In this document: positions 48,347-60,435 of the stretch, in pieces
How the letters are laid out: each line of letters starts with the position of its first letter
How positions within the stretch are numbered: the stretch's first letter is position 1
DNA from: Ipomoea triloba
Lineage: Eukaryota; Streptophyta; Magnoliopsida; Solanales; Convolvulaceae
NCBI RefSeq assembly: GCF_003576645.1
Contig: NC_044919.1
Coordinates: 16,670,545 to 16,734,544 of the forward strand
DNA: 64,000 bases
Direction: 5' to 3'
Translations under genes and position numbers: made by a program
Notes under the pieces: generated by a model
Told to the model about the DNA's origin: nothing
Seen by the model: the letters and a program-made list of their open reading frames with translations, nothing else
Database searches by the model: none

Positions 48347-49167
48347 TCCATTACAGCTCTTATCTTAGTTGGGTCCACTGCTATTCCTTCCCTGGTGATT
48401 ATGTGACCCAGGAATGCTACCTCCTCTTTCTAAAATTCGCATTTTGAAAGTTTTGCGAAAAGTTTCTTTTCCCTCAACATTTGTAACGTCGTCCTGAGAT
48501 GATCTTCGTGCTCTTCCGGTGTCTTGGAATAAACCAAAATGTCATCTATGAAGACAACAATGAACTTATCCAGGTATGGAAGGAAAATCCTGTTCATTAA
48601 GTCCATGAAAGTCCCCGGTGCGTTGGTCACTCCGAACGGCATAACCGTGAATTCGTAGTGCCCATACCTAGTCCGGAATGCGGTTTTGGAAATATCCTGT
48701 TCCGCGACTCGCACCTGGTGATACCCTGACCGTAAATCAATTTTTGAAAACACGCCTGCTCCCTTCAGTTGATCAAACAGATCGTCGATCCTGGGCAAAG
48801 GGTATCTGTTCTTCACTGTGACTCGATTGAGCTCTCTATAGTCAATGCACAGTCTTAGGCTTCCATCCTTTTTCCTTACAAACAGTACCGGTGCGCCCCA
48901 AGGTGACACACTTGGTCGGATGAATCCCTTCTTCAATAACTCTGCCAGTTGAGCCTTCAACTCCTCCATCTCCTTCGGTGCCATTCGATAAGGCGCCTTC
49001 AAGACTGGTGCGGTTCCCGGTGCGAGGTCGATGGTAAACTCCACTTCCCTCTCTGGCGGCATTTCCGTGAGGTCATCTGGAAACACATCGGGAAATTCAC
49101 GCACCACTGGGATTTGATTTATTTCAGGTTCTTCTATTCCAACTTCTTGCATTAAACAGAGGTACAC
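48151..49167 (-). pseudogene. Tekay-type reverse transcriptase
   Basis: Minus-strand RT with [32 protein letters not shown] and the catalytic [10 protein letters not shown]. After KLSKCEF there is an in-frame TAG (48430) where the family has Trp, then [12 protein letters not shown] and [15 protein letters not shown] continue in the same phase to 48151. A CIDYREL start and an intact YxDD-type motif show recent function. The stop is a TGG-to-TAG type change. Confidence 0.93.
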
Positions 49168-49326
49168 TTCACACCCCTTACGAGCGTACTTCCTCAGCCT
49201 CTACATCGTCATCAACCTTGGTTCAGGTTACTTTTCCATTCCTCGATAGGATATCCTCCTCCCCTTCGGTCCTCGCAGGACAACCTTTCGCTCGCTGCAT
49301 ACTATCTGGGCTTTATGCTTATCCAA

Positions 49327-50001
49327 CTAGTCCATTCCTAGTATCACATCAATACCCTCTAGATCGAAACGAATGAGGTTTCCGGGACAGTTGGATCCCG
49401 CTATTTCTATTATGATATCGTCATATCCCTCCTTACAGGCTACTACTATTCCCGAGGCAGTTCTTACGTTCAAATCTAACTCAATAGTAGGCCTTAACTT
49501 TAATCTATCCGCAAATGTGGATGATATAAACGAATTGGTAGCTCCTGTATCGAACAATACTAAGCCAGGTACTGAATTAATAAGAAATGTACCGGTCACA
49601 ACGTCGTTAGCCTGAGCTTGCTTGCTGTTAACGACGTAGATCTTGCCTTGGTTTGCTGCGCTGCTTTCTCCCACGGGTGCTTTCCCTTTGTTGGTGAGAT
49701 TTGGAGCTGCGTTAGTCGGCCTCCCCCGGTTTCCTTGTTGAAAGTTGCCTCCTCCATTTCCTGCCCCCGCGGGTTTCTGGCTGGTGTTCCCACCGAATCC
49801 TCCTCTTTGATTGGCTTTCTGAGAGGGGTCCCGAAAATTGTCCATCCTGGTTTGGCACTCGTAGTACTTGTGCCCCAAGAAACCGCACTTGAAGCACCTA
49901 ATCTTCTCCCCTTGGCAATTCTCTCCGAGGTGATCCCGTCCACATCTCCGGCAAGTTGAACTTCTCCTCTGATTCATTCCTCCCTTCCTTTCTCCTTGCA
50001 T
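49327..50001 (-). pseudogene. Tekay-type zinc knuckle and aspartic protease
   Basis: Same phase as gag. Two Cys/His knuckles (CRRCGRDHLGENC and CFKCGFLGHKYYEC) bind RNA. After a Gly/Asn-rich linker comes the protease active site LFDTGATNSFIS. The frame ends ILGMD followed by TAG at 49327 where the family has Trp. It is separated from gag by one in-frame TAG (50017-50019). Confidence 0.92.
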
Positions 50002-50016
50002 TGGATTAAATCTCCC

Positions 50017-50718
50017 CTAGTTAGGTTTCTTGTTGTCCGGCCTGAACTTCCCCTGTCTATCATCAACCTTCCTTTTATTCTTGCCGTAGACCTCCTGTTG
50101 ATCTAGGTACACTTGGTAGTGGTCGGATGCTCTGTCATATGCCTCCTTGAGAGTAGTGCACATAAACAGTGCAATCGCCCCTCTCACGTTCCAATCCAGT
50201 CCACGTACGAACCTCCTCGCCTTGCTGGCTTCGTCAAGCACGATGTTCTGAGCGAACCTCACCAGCTCCACATACTGATCATAATAGTCCTGCACAGTTG
50301 CTCCCTTTTGTTTCAATCGCAGGAATTCCTCACACTTGATTCCCTTAATCCTTTCCGTGTAGAATTGTCCTCTCAATTCTTCCTTAAATTCCTCCCAGCC
50401 AAAGTCTGGATCTTGCAGCAAGTCGGGCCCAGCTGTTGACCACCAGTTGTCTGCCGCTTTTGTCAGATAATACACGGTGGAAGATACTCGCTGATCTGTA
50501 GGACAGTTGACTACATTGAGCAGCTTGTCAAACGTCCTAATCCATTCTTCCAAGATTACCGGGTCTTTTTCACCCGCATAATATGGTGGCTGCCTACTTG
50601 TTATGGCTTTTGCAAAATCAACTCGCGGCTGTCTGTGATTTTGATTCTGGACTTGCTGAGCCATCATAAATCCAGCCATTTGTTCCATAGCGAGAGCCAT
50701 ACGGTCCATAGCCGACAT
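50017..50718 (-). pseudogene. Tekay-type gag (capsid region)
   Basis: Starts MSAMDRMALAMEQMAGFMMA and contains the retrotransposon gag signature LEEWIRTFDKLLNVVNCPTD, ADNWWSTAGPDLL and FKEELRGQFYTERIK. The frame closes at a TAG (50017) immediately before GRFNPMQ and the zinc knuckle. The stop most simply reflects CAG-to-TAG change, but a regulated gag stop cannot be excluded. Its product would form the nucleocapsid core. Confidence 0.9.
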
Positions 50719-51256
50719 ATCGTCGCCCTAACCGACAGGTACATTTCGTCTAGGCGGCATCTTCACCAAACGACAGTTTCAAGTTAGTTTTTGAAGCATA
50801 AAAGCTCTTAAGGAGTTAGCTAGCTACGTAGTTAGTATAGCAGCTACCCAAGTCCTATCCAGCAATTCCTAACATTTACTTCGTCATGCTCATCAACCAG
50901 GTATCTCAACTATGGCATAACAGTTAGGAACACACTATACTATCATGCTTACTCACAACAATTATAAGCAATGATTAACGCACATAAAGATACACAAATA
51001 TTGGTCAAAGCATTCTAGAATCGGGAGATTTCGCGAAATACAGATGATGAGGTACCCCTTTTTTATGCTGCCTGGTCTCCAGCTCTGCTCCAGAAGCACA
51101 CACTTAGACTCAGTTTGAATAGCCATTTAGGTCAGTCTTAGCAAACTTAGGCTGACTCGAACTTGGGCTTTGAAAATCGAATTCTCAAAATTTCAATCCT
51201 AGACCTACAAACGAGACCATACAACCTAGGCTTCGACCTGATTCCCAAAAGTTCAA

Positions 51257-51273
51257 CCTAGGCTCTGATACCA
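51257..51273 (-). other. Primer-binding site (initiator Met tRNA type), Tekay-type element
   Basis: Minus strand TGGTATCAGAGCCTAGG, three bases after the LTR end. TGGTATCAGAGC is the standard plant retrotransposon site for initiator methionyl-tRNA. Confidence 0.95.
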
Positions 51274-51276
51274 CTT

Positions 51277-54200
51277 TGTAACACCCCGGACCTACCTTCC
51301 CGTACATCCGAGGGAATTACCGCCACACCTAGAGAGAGTGTTCTATCATTTCGCGATAAACCTCACTCTAGGTGCACAGGCAAAAAGGAAACTCTTCTAA
51401 CCACAACAGCCACCCAACATAGATACTTGTGCACTTTTATACATACCAGCTGAAAACGCTTAATTAAGCAAAATATACATTCTTGCACTTATATATATAT
51501 TCATGAGTTTGCCCCTCGGGCCAAAATACAGATTAAGATTCAACTACGACCCAAAAGGTCATGCATCACTAAGGCTACAAAAAGTATGTACACAAAAACT
51601 CCCAAGAACTCGACGTCTAGTCAATCATGCGGTACACGGGGCCGGTGAACTCTCCCCAGACCAGGTGCCACTCCCCCTCGTACCAGGTGATATGGTCCAA
51701 AAACTGAGAGGTGGTTATGACCATCGACCATTCCTCCCAGCAGTCCCGAGGGCTAGGGTCCCAAGGGTAAGGGTAGTGCACTATGAACTCAAGGGGATCG
51801 CTACCATCTAAAGGCTCTATGGGGTAAAAGCCATAAGAAGCCTAGATCTCATCCATAACAGGGCAAGAAACAAAAGGGGCCGACGGAGCTACAGGAGTAT
51901 CTGGATTGGTGGGAGCTACCGGAGCATAACCAGGTGCGTATGGGTCTTCACCCTCCATCATCTGTATGTACACGTCGTAATCCATGCCTTCACAAACATA
52001 CTCCGATGAACTTTTGGAATTCATCGGGCTACAGGAACTGACACTAGATTGCATCTGTTAGGAACACAGTGAAGTGTAGTTAGCGCGACGGCTAAGTAAG
52101 GATATCCGCGGGTTATTCAAAACTAAATAAAGATTTTGTAAAATTGTTACGTGGAAACCCTATACCTTACTCATCGGCAGAGATTCTACCTGCAACAGTT
52201 ATAAATAGCAACTTGCATACACAATAAGCAAAATTTAATATCATCTCGAATCATTTTCCCTCTTGACGAGGTCATTTGATAATTATTTACTTACCCAAAG
52301 AACGTATTGTTAAACATTTAAGCATACTAGTAAGTAATGGAAAAACACAAATCCCACATTTTGCTCGTAATCACTTCATTTGGAAAATCCTTCCCTCATA
52401 AGGAAATTCTCATCACTTCCCACTTTTCAAAGAGAGAGATCACCCGCAACTTTTGGGTACTTAAATACTTGTCACATCTCTCTTTCCCATAGCTACAGCG
52501 TAATTACATTCATATTTCAAAATTTCACTTGGTCCTAGATAGAAAGTGCGAGGCCTCTAGAGTTCTTTCTCCACTTTTGACCACTTGGATCGTTGAACTC
52601 GGGTTCAGTGGTCATCGCCCGGTCTAATACTGATCCCCTAGACTTATAGGAGCGTTGGAATGATTCCTAGCTAGCCTCACTAGGTTCATAAGAACGACAC
52701 CTACCCGAACATAGAGTGACTATACTTAAGTGTGCACACCCCCGTAGGAGTACCCTTTTTCCTTCCGGGTGATATAGTACTCGGCGAATAGACTTCGCCC
52801 ACAGTATGAATGATCATACACATAACCATCATGCGGGAAAGGCACTTTAAGCCCATCTTTATCCCGTAGGTTAACAAGGTCCTTCACCACTTTTACTAGA
52901 ACTAAGGTTTGAAAAACATTTTTCTACTTTTTCCTTTTCTTGCATCAAAAATATTTTGGACATACTTGGGTCAATTCCAATACTCGGAAATTATTTCCCC
53001 CTTTAACTAAATCCAGAAATTCCCTTTTTCTTTTGCAACACATGTGGATAATACACTAACGATCTTTCACAATGGCAATTCAAGTGTAACTATCATACGC
53101 TTTCGACACCACATTTTTCACATAGGTATCATACTTGACACATACATCTCAATGCATATAACATATACACTTCCCAACCTTATCATGGGCATAACACACA
53201 AAATACATTTATTCTTTACATGCACATAATACCACCTCCTTATAATATTTATAGGTTCACACATATGTAACACTACCTACATAACACATATGCCTAACTA
53301 TGTAGTATTACACTTCTTACTAACAACATATATATTTACGGTTTATACATACCATATGCTTACACTCCAATTGTGACATTTATACCATTTATATATACAT
53401 ATATATATTCGGCACACAGACACACGCGCCTATATATATATTTATACACGTACACACCCACACCCACATACATATACACACACGTCACATTTATATATAT
53501 ATATATATATACACATGAATACATAATTGCCCTTCCTCATAGCATGTGTATCCCTATCATATCATTACTATACCACCAAGACATAATCCTCACATCACAT
53601 AGGTTTTCATGTTCATAAGTTCACAACAATAATAACCTAGCTATCAATTATCTAGTTTCAAACAACCTCAACCAATTAAAGGGATTCCTTACCTCAACCG
53701 TGTTACTAGTCTCGTAGAAGATTCTTGGAGTTGATTTCCCCCAATTTCACCTTAAAACCCTAAGATTCCACCAACAACATAACACATATTTTAAGAAATC
53801 TTAACTTAGATTCATGTTCTAGGAGGGAAAATAAAGCTATTTACCGAATAAAATTGGAGTTTTACCGAATATTTAGAGATCTATGAAGAACTTGCTAGCT
53901 ATGGAGTCTTGAGCTTGATGAAGATGATGAAGATCACACTCTACTCTCTTCCTCTCTCTATTTCGGCAATGACAAAGGGAAATGGGAAAAAAAATTGCCT
54001 TATAATATTACTCCACTTGGTTGACTAGTCTTCCCCCAATTTGTGGTAACAATTTGTGACAAGTGTCACCTCCCAACGGTTGGATCTTTAAAAATATCTT
54101 AGCTAGACTAATCGGGATTAAAACAGATGAATTCTCGGTAGAAACTAATTTAATTCAAATAATTTTCAGAACCAAAAATTTATCCCAGACTGAAACTTAA

Positions 54201-54523
54201 AATTGGGCTAGGTTCGGTACACCGCGAAATTTCGCGATGTACGATCAAAAATAATTTCTTGCTGCTATGGGCTAATTTAATTACATAGGAAATTCAAGAA
54301 TAATAGTATGGTGTCTAATAATCCATTTCCTAGGAAATCCGAGCTGAAAATTCGTTCTTAAAAATTTTACGGTTCGTGACCGGTACGTACGATCGCAGCT
54401 TATTACTAACTATCCTTACTATAATAATTCTTTTGAGGCATCGGGAGATCATTTCATGAATGCTATAGCCTAAAGAAATATTTTTTCGAATCTTAATCTT
54501 ACTGGAATAGGTGAGGGGTTACA
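51277..54523 (-). repeat. 5' LTR of the Tekay-type element
   Basis: 3247 bp copy of 42798-46046. It should carry the promoter. Differences seen by eye include a 6-base deletion near 51560 and about 35 substitutions, mostly C/T and G/A transitions. Confidence 0.96.
51617..52054 (-). pseudogene. Broken copy of the LTR-internal ORF
   Basis: The same ATG as the 3' LTR copy, with a TAG at 51842-51844 after codon 70 (Gln codon in the other copy). Downstream sequence is otherwise equivalent. Coding changes before the stop are Val-Met, Glu-Lys and Pro-Ser. Confidence 0.6.
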
Positions 54524-55060
54524 AATGATGAGTGCATTTTAGTGTTTTCAAGGGTTTTGAGCTAAAATAAAAGCATTTGAACCTAATTTGGAGCATATTT
54601 GGAGAAAACGCTGTAGTAGCAAGGGCTACAACTGGGTGCATGACCATGGAGCTGGCTTGGGGAAACTTCTGCAAGTTGTACTGCACTGACCACTATCGTG
54701 GCACGATTCTAGGAGCTGCACGAACATGACCACGATCATGCACAGGTTCGTTGACTTTTGGACAACCAATCTTTGACTTTAGTTTTTTTTTAATCTTTTA
54801 GTCAGCTCAAATACTCTCTCAATCTAGAGAGAGAAAGTGGTTCTAGGATTTAAAGTGAATTGACAACTTACTTTAATCCTGGAGTTTCTTCTTCTTGCTT
54901 GATTTGGATTTCTTGTTGGATTGATTGCTATTATGAATTGAAGCTAAGTAATTTTTGCATTTTCTCCATTTAATTCATCCTCCATCTCCATTGATTGCTT
55001 CAATTTCAATTGTTCTTCAATCTAGAACATGAGTGGTTAAACCTTCTTAGGGGTTGGATT
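54524..55060 (+). mobile_element. Athila-like LTR, continuation after the Tekay insertion
   Basis: After the AATGA duplication the sequence continues the LTR interrupted at 42797: tgatgagtgcattttag, then tttggagaaaacgctgta and a Ty3-style region with ctctctcaatctagagagag (54808-54827). No matching partner LTR lies in the window. The right end is uncertain. Confidence 0.45.
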
Positions 55061-55880
55061 AGCATTTACTTGTATGGTGCTAACGTGATTGTTAATTGCT
55101 AATTGGAAATGTATTTGTGTTGATTGCTTGATTTCTTTATGGAAGTGGGAGGTTTTTTTTATTTCTATGGTGTTAGGGCCCAACTCCATGGATGATCTAG
55201 GAGTTAGTATGCTTGACAAGAGATTGCAAACATACGAAGAACCTTGATTCCACTTGCATTTTCTGCCTTAAATCCAAGAGGGCAAAGTTCGGAATGAGGT
55301 GTAGGCAATGTGTTCAATAAAATATATCATGGTTGTAACATTGTCACTTGGGTGCTCTATTACCCCATGATAAGCCAACAAGACCTAAAATGACTTTGGC
55401 ATTTGCAATCACCTCACTGAATTCCAATTAGCACAATCATACATTTCCTACTTTAGACACTTGAAAGCACCATTACAAGGAAAGGCTAATCCATACCATT
55501 CCATATCATTTGATTCTCTTATTCAATTTGTTAGCTTGTTCTCTATACTTGCACACCTGTAACCTTGAATTTTGCACACAATGCTTGCACACACTTGTCT
55601 CTAGTTTTTGAAGGGTTCTTGGCCCTCTTGTGACTCACTACACATCAATTTCTTCCAAATTTGTCATCCTCTTGAGAACGACATTCGGGGGAATTCTATT
55701 TTCCACCCTACTTTCCATTCACCGCTACATTACACTCACGCCAATGACCAAGTTTTTTCTTGTACTTTTTGGTGTTCCCTTTACTTTTCATATTGTCATC
55801 CTCAATCCTAAGTCAAAGGATCAAGTGCTCCTAGATCATCTCCTATCGCTTGTGCTTAAAGGTAGTTTTTTTTATGTATT
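55061..55880. other. Degraded retroelement interior, no gene
   Basis: No motif is recognised. Words such as cacttgaaagcaccattaca and tgagaacgacattcggggga suggest Athila-type LTR or interior sequence, but I cannot place them with confidence. Confidence 0.3.
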
Positions 55881-55889
55881 TCCATCCTA

Positions 55890-56600
55890 GAAGTAGCAAG
55901 TGGATTATTGATGTCACTTGAAAGGCTTCACTCGCCATCATGCCTTCGTCACGGATCTCACTGATGATCAATTGAATTTCTTCAACTTGACTCAACAAAG
56001 TTTTGGAATTAACCATTTTAAAATCGAGAAATTAGCCAACTAGAATTTTCTTTACATCAACATCCTCGCTTTTGTACTTGTGATCCAAGGTTACCCATAG
56101 CTCCTTAGTTGTATCATACTTGTTATATAAATCTTACAACATGTCATGTAAACAATTGAGCACATAGTTTCAGCAAAAGAAGTATGAATGTTTCAAAGCC
56201 TCGAAAACACTCATGGATTGCACATTCATGTCTTGTTTCTTCACATCGAGAACTTTCTCGGTAAAAAACTTTGCCAAGTCGAGACTAGTAAGGTAGAACA
56301 ACATCTTTAGCTGCCAACTCTTAAAATTCCCAAGATACTCTCTCTCTCTCTCTCTCTCTCTCTATGTACAATATCTTTCTTTAAAAAATAACACATAAGT
56401 GCATATTCATTCTTGGTTCCTTTGTTTGTTACGAGAGAGCTAATCAAATAGATCCATTGAACTTCTTTAGTTTTTCAATCGAGCCACTTGGTATCATCAC
56501 AAGTACAAACATTATTTCGTTCATTGCCATCCTCCACATTAAGTTCATTATTATTATCTCCATTGTTATCATTTAGCAAAACATGTAATACAAAGGAAAA
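55890..56600 (-). pseudogene. Copia gag (UBN2-type) pseudogene
   Basis: The minus strand reads, with stops, FKSWQLKMLFYLTSLDLAKF, FEALKHSYFFC, YNKYDTTKELWVTLDHKYKS and LSQVEEIQLIISEI. This is the order of plant Copia gag polyproteins, which typically carry L-x-W...KMLFYL, then the W-x-x-L-x-x-x-Y-K-x-E-D and FLDFKMVD blocks. It lies just downstream, on the same strand, of the LTR-like repeat at 56626-57060, so it belongs to that old element. Confidence 0.75.
56336..56363. repeat. (CT)n microsatellite
   Basis: About 13 CT units within the old Copia gag region. Confidence 0.95.
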
Positions 56601-56625
56601 CATTGTGATAGATCAGTTTTAAGCT

Positions 56626-57060
56626 TGTTATTTTAAAAGTAAGCTCAAATGATATGGGAAACAGTTAAGCAAAATCTAAGTTGTGTATAACACACACTTT
56701 TCTTAAAACTAATTTGCTACCTCCCTAAGGTGCTAGGAACGTTGTAACATTAGTCTCCCATGATAAAATGGATTTAAAATAATTTAGTTGAGGACTCAAG
56801 CTATAATGTTATCAATGAATATAAACAAAGTGAGCACTTAAGATTTTCGAGAGGCTGGTTGAAGGAATTTTTGAGAGAGTACAAGAATGAAAACCATGTT
56901 TTTCAGTAGTAAAATTATTCTATCCAGCCACGTGTATTTATATGAGAAAGTAAAATTAATTAATACTAATGACATTCAAAATTTGACATTCAAAATTGAA
57001 TTTAAAATTCAATTTGTAACTCCCAAAACTGAAATTTTTAATCAAATTAAATATTGTTGT
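56626..57060 (-). repeat. 5' LTR of the old Copia element
   Basis: Direct repeat of 40711-41150, about 80 percent identical by eye. Its right end is not the full LTR, because the match stops near 57060, where unrelated sequence (gatgccccgttggcccatta) begins. The gag remnant at 55890-56600 follows in the sense direction. Confidence 0.6.
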
Positions 57061-57124
57061 AAATTTTGATGCCCCGTTGGCCCATTAGCTCCTAACCGAT
57101 GAACATTTGCATAATAGAAGACAT

Positions 57125-57330
57125 TGTAAAGAGAAATAGAGAAAGAGAGTGAAAGACAATAGTGTAGAGGGGATAATTAGACTTCATTCCATCATCTCTT
57201 GATCAATCCATTACAAGCATATATATAACTATCATAATAATGGAAAACAATAGTGACATATATAAATACTACCGTTACAATCGATATACAATATACTAAT
57301 AATGTCCATAATTAAAAAATATTTAGAACA
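57125..57330 (-). repeat. 3' LTR of the second Copia family member
   Basis: Bounded tgtaaagag...tttagaaca and followed by the same polypurine-like ccccccattggatatt as in the first element (ctcccccttggacatt). It is organised like the 3315 LTR but its sequence has diverged. Confidence 0.6.
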
Positions 57331-59123
57331 CCCCCCATTGGATATTATATTATCATAACCATGCCTCAGTTAAAAACTTGCTAGGAAAACCCTGTGGGAA
57401 AACCTAGACAAGAAAAGAGTACAAGGTATATAAAATATATTCATGCCTCGTTAAAAACTTCACAAGGAAAACCACGTGGGAAAAACCTAGTTGAAGAAAA
57501 GAGTACATGATATTTGTAAAATCATACATTGTACAAGTTGCCTCATTAAAAACCTTAACTTAAGAAAACTCTGTGGGAAAAACATAGTTAAGGGAAAAAT
57601 AGTACACCACAAGCCTTCGGGGCATAATTTTCAGGATTTGGGGTTTGTCTATTTAAGTATTTATTTGTAACTTTTCCCCCCATTATTATATCATAATACT
57701 CATGTCTCGTTAAAAACCACATTATAAAAACCAAATGGGAAAAAATCTAGTGAGGAAAAGAGTACATGGTATGTATATGTTGCAAAATTACAACTGTAAG
57801 ACCCAATCTACAAGATTGATTCAAGTGAATGATACTCCTCCTGAAGATAACAATCTTCAAGGTGGATATGGTGCAATTTTCAAAATTAGCAATGGAGTGA
57901 ACATTTTGTATAACAACTACATGACTCTACTAGAGTCCACGTGGGTTGCATCGTGACACTATATATGTTCTATTAAATATTCTCAAACATATAAAATCTT
58001 TAAGACATTTTTCAAGTAGGCTAACTGGTGTATAAAACTTCTTCAAGAGAAGCTCGATCTTCAGGTCGATACAATACTTGGTTTTCCTAGTCTTTCATTT
58101 TAAAAACTCCATCTTTCGGCATGAGCAAACATCATCAAATATAGCAATTCTACGCTCATCAGCAATCCTTTATAGACACATTCCGCAACCCTTTAAAGAA
58201 CACATAATGACACCTAACTACGCTCATTTGCAACTCAATAAAGAACAGTTATGGTACATATTATCCCTTCTAAATGAGGGTAATAACTCCATTCGCAACC
58301 CTTTAATGAATTCATAATGACATGTAATTCCTTCTTCAAAAGGAGAATTACTCAGTCAATCATTATCTGTGTTAGGTCATATAAAGACCATAATACTTTT
58401 TGTGTTGTGATTTTCACTTTCTTTTATATCGTCCAATGACCCATTGTCATGTGGTCATAACATTTATTAGCTGCATATCTAAGTTTATTGTGCCAATGAT
58501 ATTATGTAGCGGAACTTAATGTCATCTTACATGGGAGATTGTTTTTGATTAAAATCAATCAAGGGCCTCTGCATGAACCTATGTGCTACAAAAGCTCGCT
58601 ATTATACCACCTCATAATTTTCATTTCTCTTTCATACAAACACCAATTTGTAACTAAAAGGGTTAACATCCAATGGTGTACGTGTTATAAAGAGAATCTA
58701 TTTTAGCGAGTCGAGCTATGCCTTAATTGCTCCTTTAAATATTAAACAATGAGGATGATTCTAACACCTCACCTGGATCTAGTTTATTTAAATGAGCAAT
58801 TATATAGGCAATTGTGTTGTCGACAATAATAATATTATAATTTTCTCCCATATTTATAAAATTCATGACAATTTTAAAATTAACCAGATTATAGACCTTT
58901 CCTAAAAATATTAAGATCTGGTCGTTCCGCATCCCTAGTATTATGTTTGTTTGGTGCACCTTACTAGGGTTTTCGTCATCTGGACGAACGTCTTAAAGAC
59001 ATAACTTTTAAGATTTTTTAAAGAGTGACATAATTCCTTACTAGATCTAGTTGTTGTGGATTCTTATTTTTCTATTCAATGAATCTCCCGCACTTCTAGC
59101 GACAAGGAGTATCGATATATATA

Positions 59124-59159
<36 letters not shown>

Positions 59160-59480
59160 TGTATGTATGTATGGTCCAATTTGGGGAATGTATATATGGG
59201 ACCTAGTCACTCTTTTTAGAAATAAATTAATTTGGCAGATTTCTTTTTGAACTTCTAGTTCAGCCTAATTGGTACGTGGATTTAATTTTTAAAAATCATT
59301 TCATTCCATGAAATTTCACGGCATTCCATTTTATTTTGATCATATCTCGCCCTAATGTCGTGAATCGATCTTCATGCAGTCAGCATATCCATTGTGTCTC
59401 TCTAAGGGGCAATATTTGATATAGCATATGGAGGTTTAAGGTATACTATGGTGGAGATGTAGTAGATTGGACTGCATTCA
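57331..59480 (-). mobile_element. Truncated interior of the second Copia family member, coding-dead
   Basis: Homologous in order to 3553-6160: the four ttaaaaac...gggaaaaac modules (57361-57766), the aagaattctcgatcttca-like region, the tatgtagcggaacttaatg block (58504) and the RT remnant (about 58530-58680). The RT remnant again has a stop directly after the VV of the KRNEN..VV block, as in the first copy. No 5' LTR follows, so the element is truncated near 59500-60060. Confidence 0.75.
59113..59173. repeat. (AT)n(GTAT)n compound microsatellite
   Basis: Nine or so AT units are followed by about ten tgta/gtat units, inside the second Copia copy. Confidence 0.95.
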
Positions 59481-60430
59481 TAAGGATAGAACCACAGATT
59501 TGGGAAATGTTCGTTTGAAAACCACGTATTAGATGTAAGGGGGGATAAGGGTATGCAATATGCCGAATTTTTAGAATTAAAGTAGCAACATGAACACTGC
59601 ATTTCCCCAATAAGTATCTGGCACATTGGAGAGAAAAAATAATGGTTTAGCAAGTAATTCAAATTTAGAGATTAAGCTAGACCATGTTAGGTGTGGTCAT
59701 AAGGCATATAGGATGCTTCATCGTTATGCCTAATGCCATATAACAATCGTCAAAAGTGGACGAGTTAGATCATGGTTATTGTTGCCAGCTTGGCCTTACC
59801 ATTGGACTTCAAGTTTTTGAAAAATCAAGGTAAGACAATCAAATTGTGAGTTTAGAGAAAATAAAAACTATTAATATGTACTAGTCAAAATTATCCGTCA
59901 CGGATTTTTATAAGGCATAAGGGTCCTTTTCAGGAAGGTATTGTTCGTGGACTTCTCAACAACGGCGTCTGTAGGTTACGTAGGATTGAGATAAATCTCA
60001 ATATCAAGAGCCTACATTAAATAATCGCTTTCGGTCCAACGCTAGTTTGGGCAAATTTACGTGTAGATGTATACTTGTCTAAATTCGAGGGCCTACTCTT
60101 ATAATACTTTATAATTCGCATAATCAACACTATAGATTATGCTGTATGACAGAATATGCATAAGAAGTCATATTAAACAAATATATTGCACAATAATAGG
60201 TATTCAAAAAAAATTTCACAATAATAGCAATTTAATTATGAGCATATTCAATAATAAAAATGAATCAAGTTGCTGGCCGAAAACAATTGATACATGTATA
60301 TATGTCATATTTTTTTTGTTGAAAGAGATTTTTTTTTTAAAATTTAATCAAGACGAACCATAAACATTAGTTAAATTTTTTCTTGAACGAATTTTTCAGC
60401 GAATAACATGTTTTTTACGTTGCGCGGGCT
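59481..60430. other. AT-rich region without a recognisable gene
   Basis: Nothing coding. Presumed junction between the truncated Copia and the Tat-like fragment. Confidence 0.4.
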
Positions 60431-60435
60431 CCTCC

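Larger units (their letters stand above)
42798..54523 (-). mobile_element. Complete Tekay/Del-type Ty3 chromovirus retrotransposon, 11.7 kb
   Basis: Two long LTRs (42798-46046 and 51277-54523; 3249 and 3247 bp), both starting TGTAACACCCC and ending GGGGTTACA, are flanked by a perfect AATGA duplication (42793-42797 and 54524-54528). Minus orientation is shown by the initiator-methionine tRNA primer site at 51257-51273 and the purine tract at 46047-46062. The interior encodes gag, zinc knuckle, protease, RT, RNase H, integrase and a C-terminal chromodomain, in the Ty3 order. LTRs differ by roughly 1 percent by eye, so the insertion is young. Several in-frame stops and one frame change disable the polyprotein. 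Long LTRs and the chromodomain point to the Tekay/Del clade. Confidence 0.96.
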
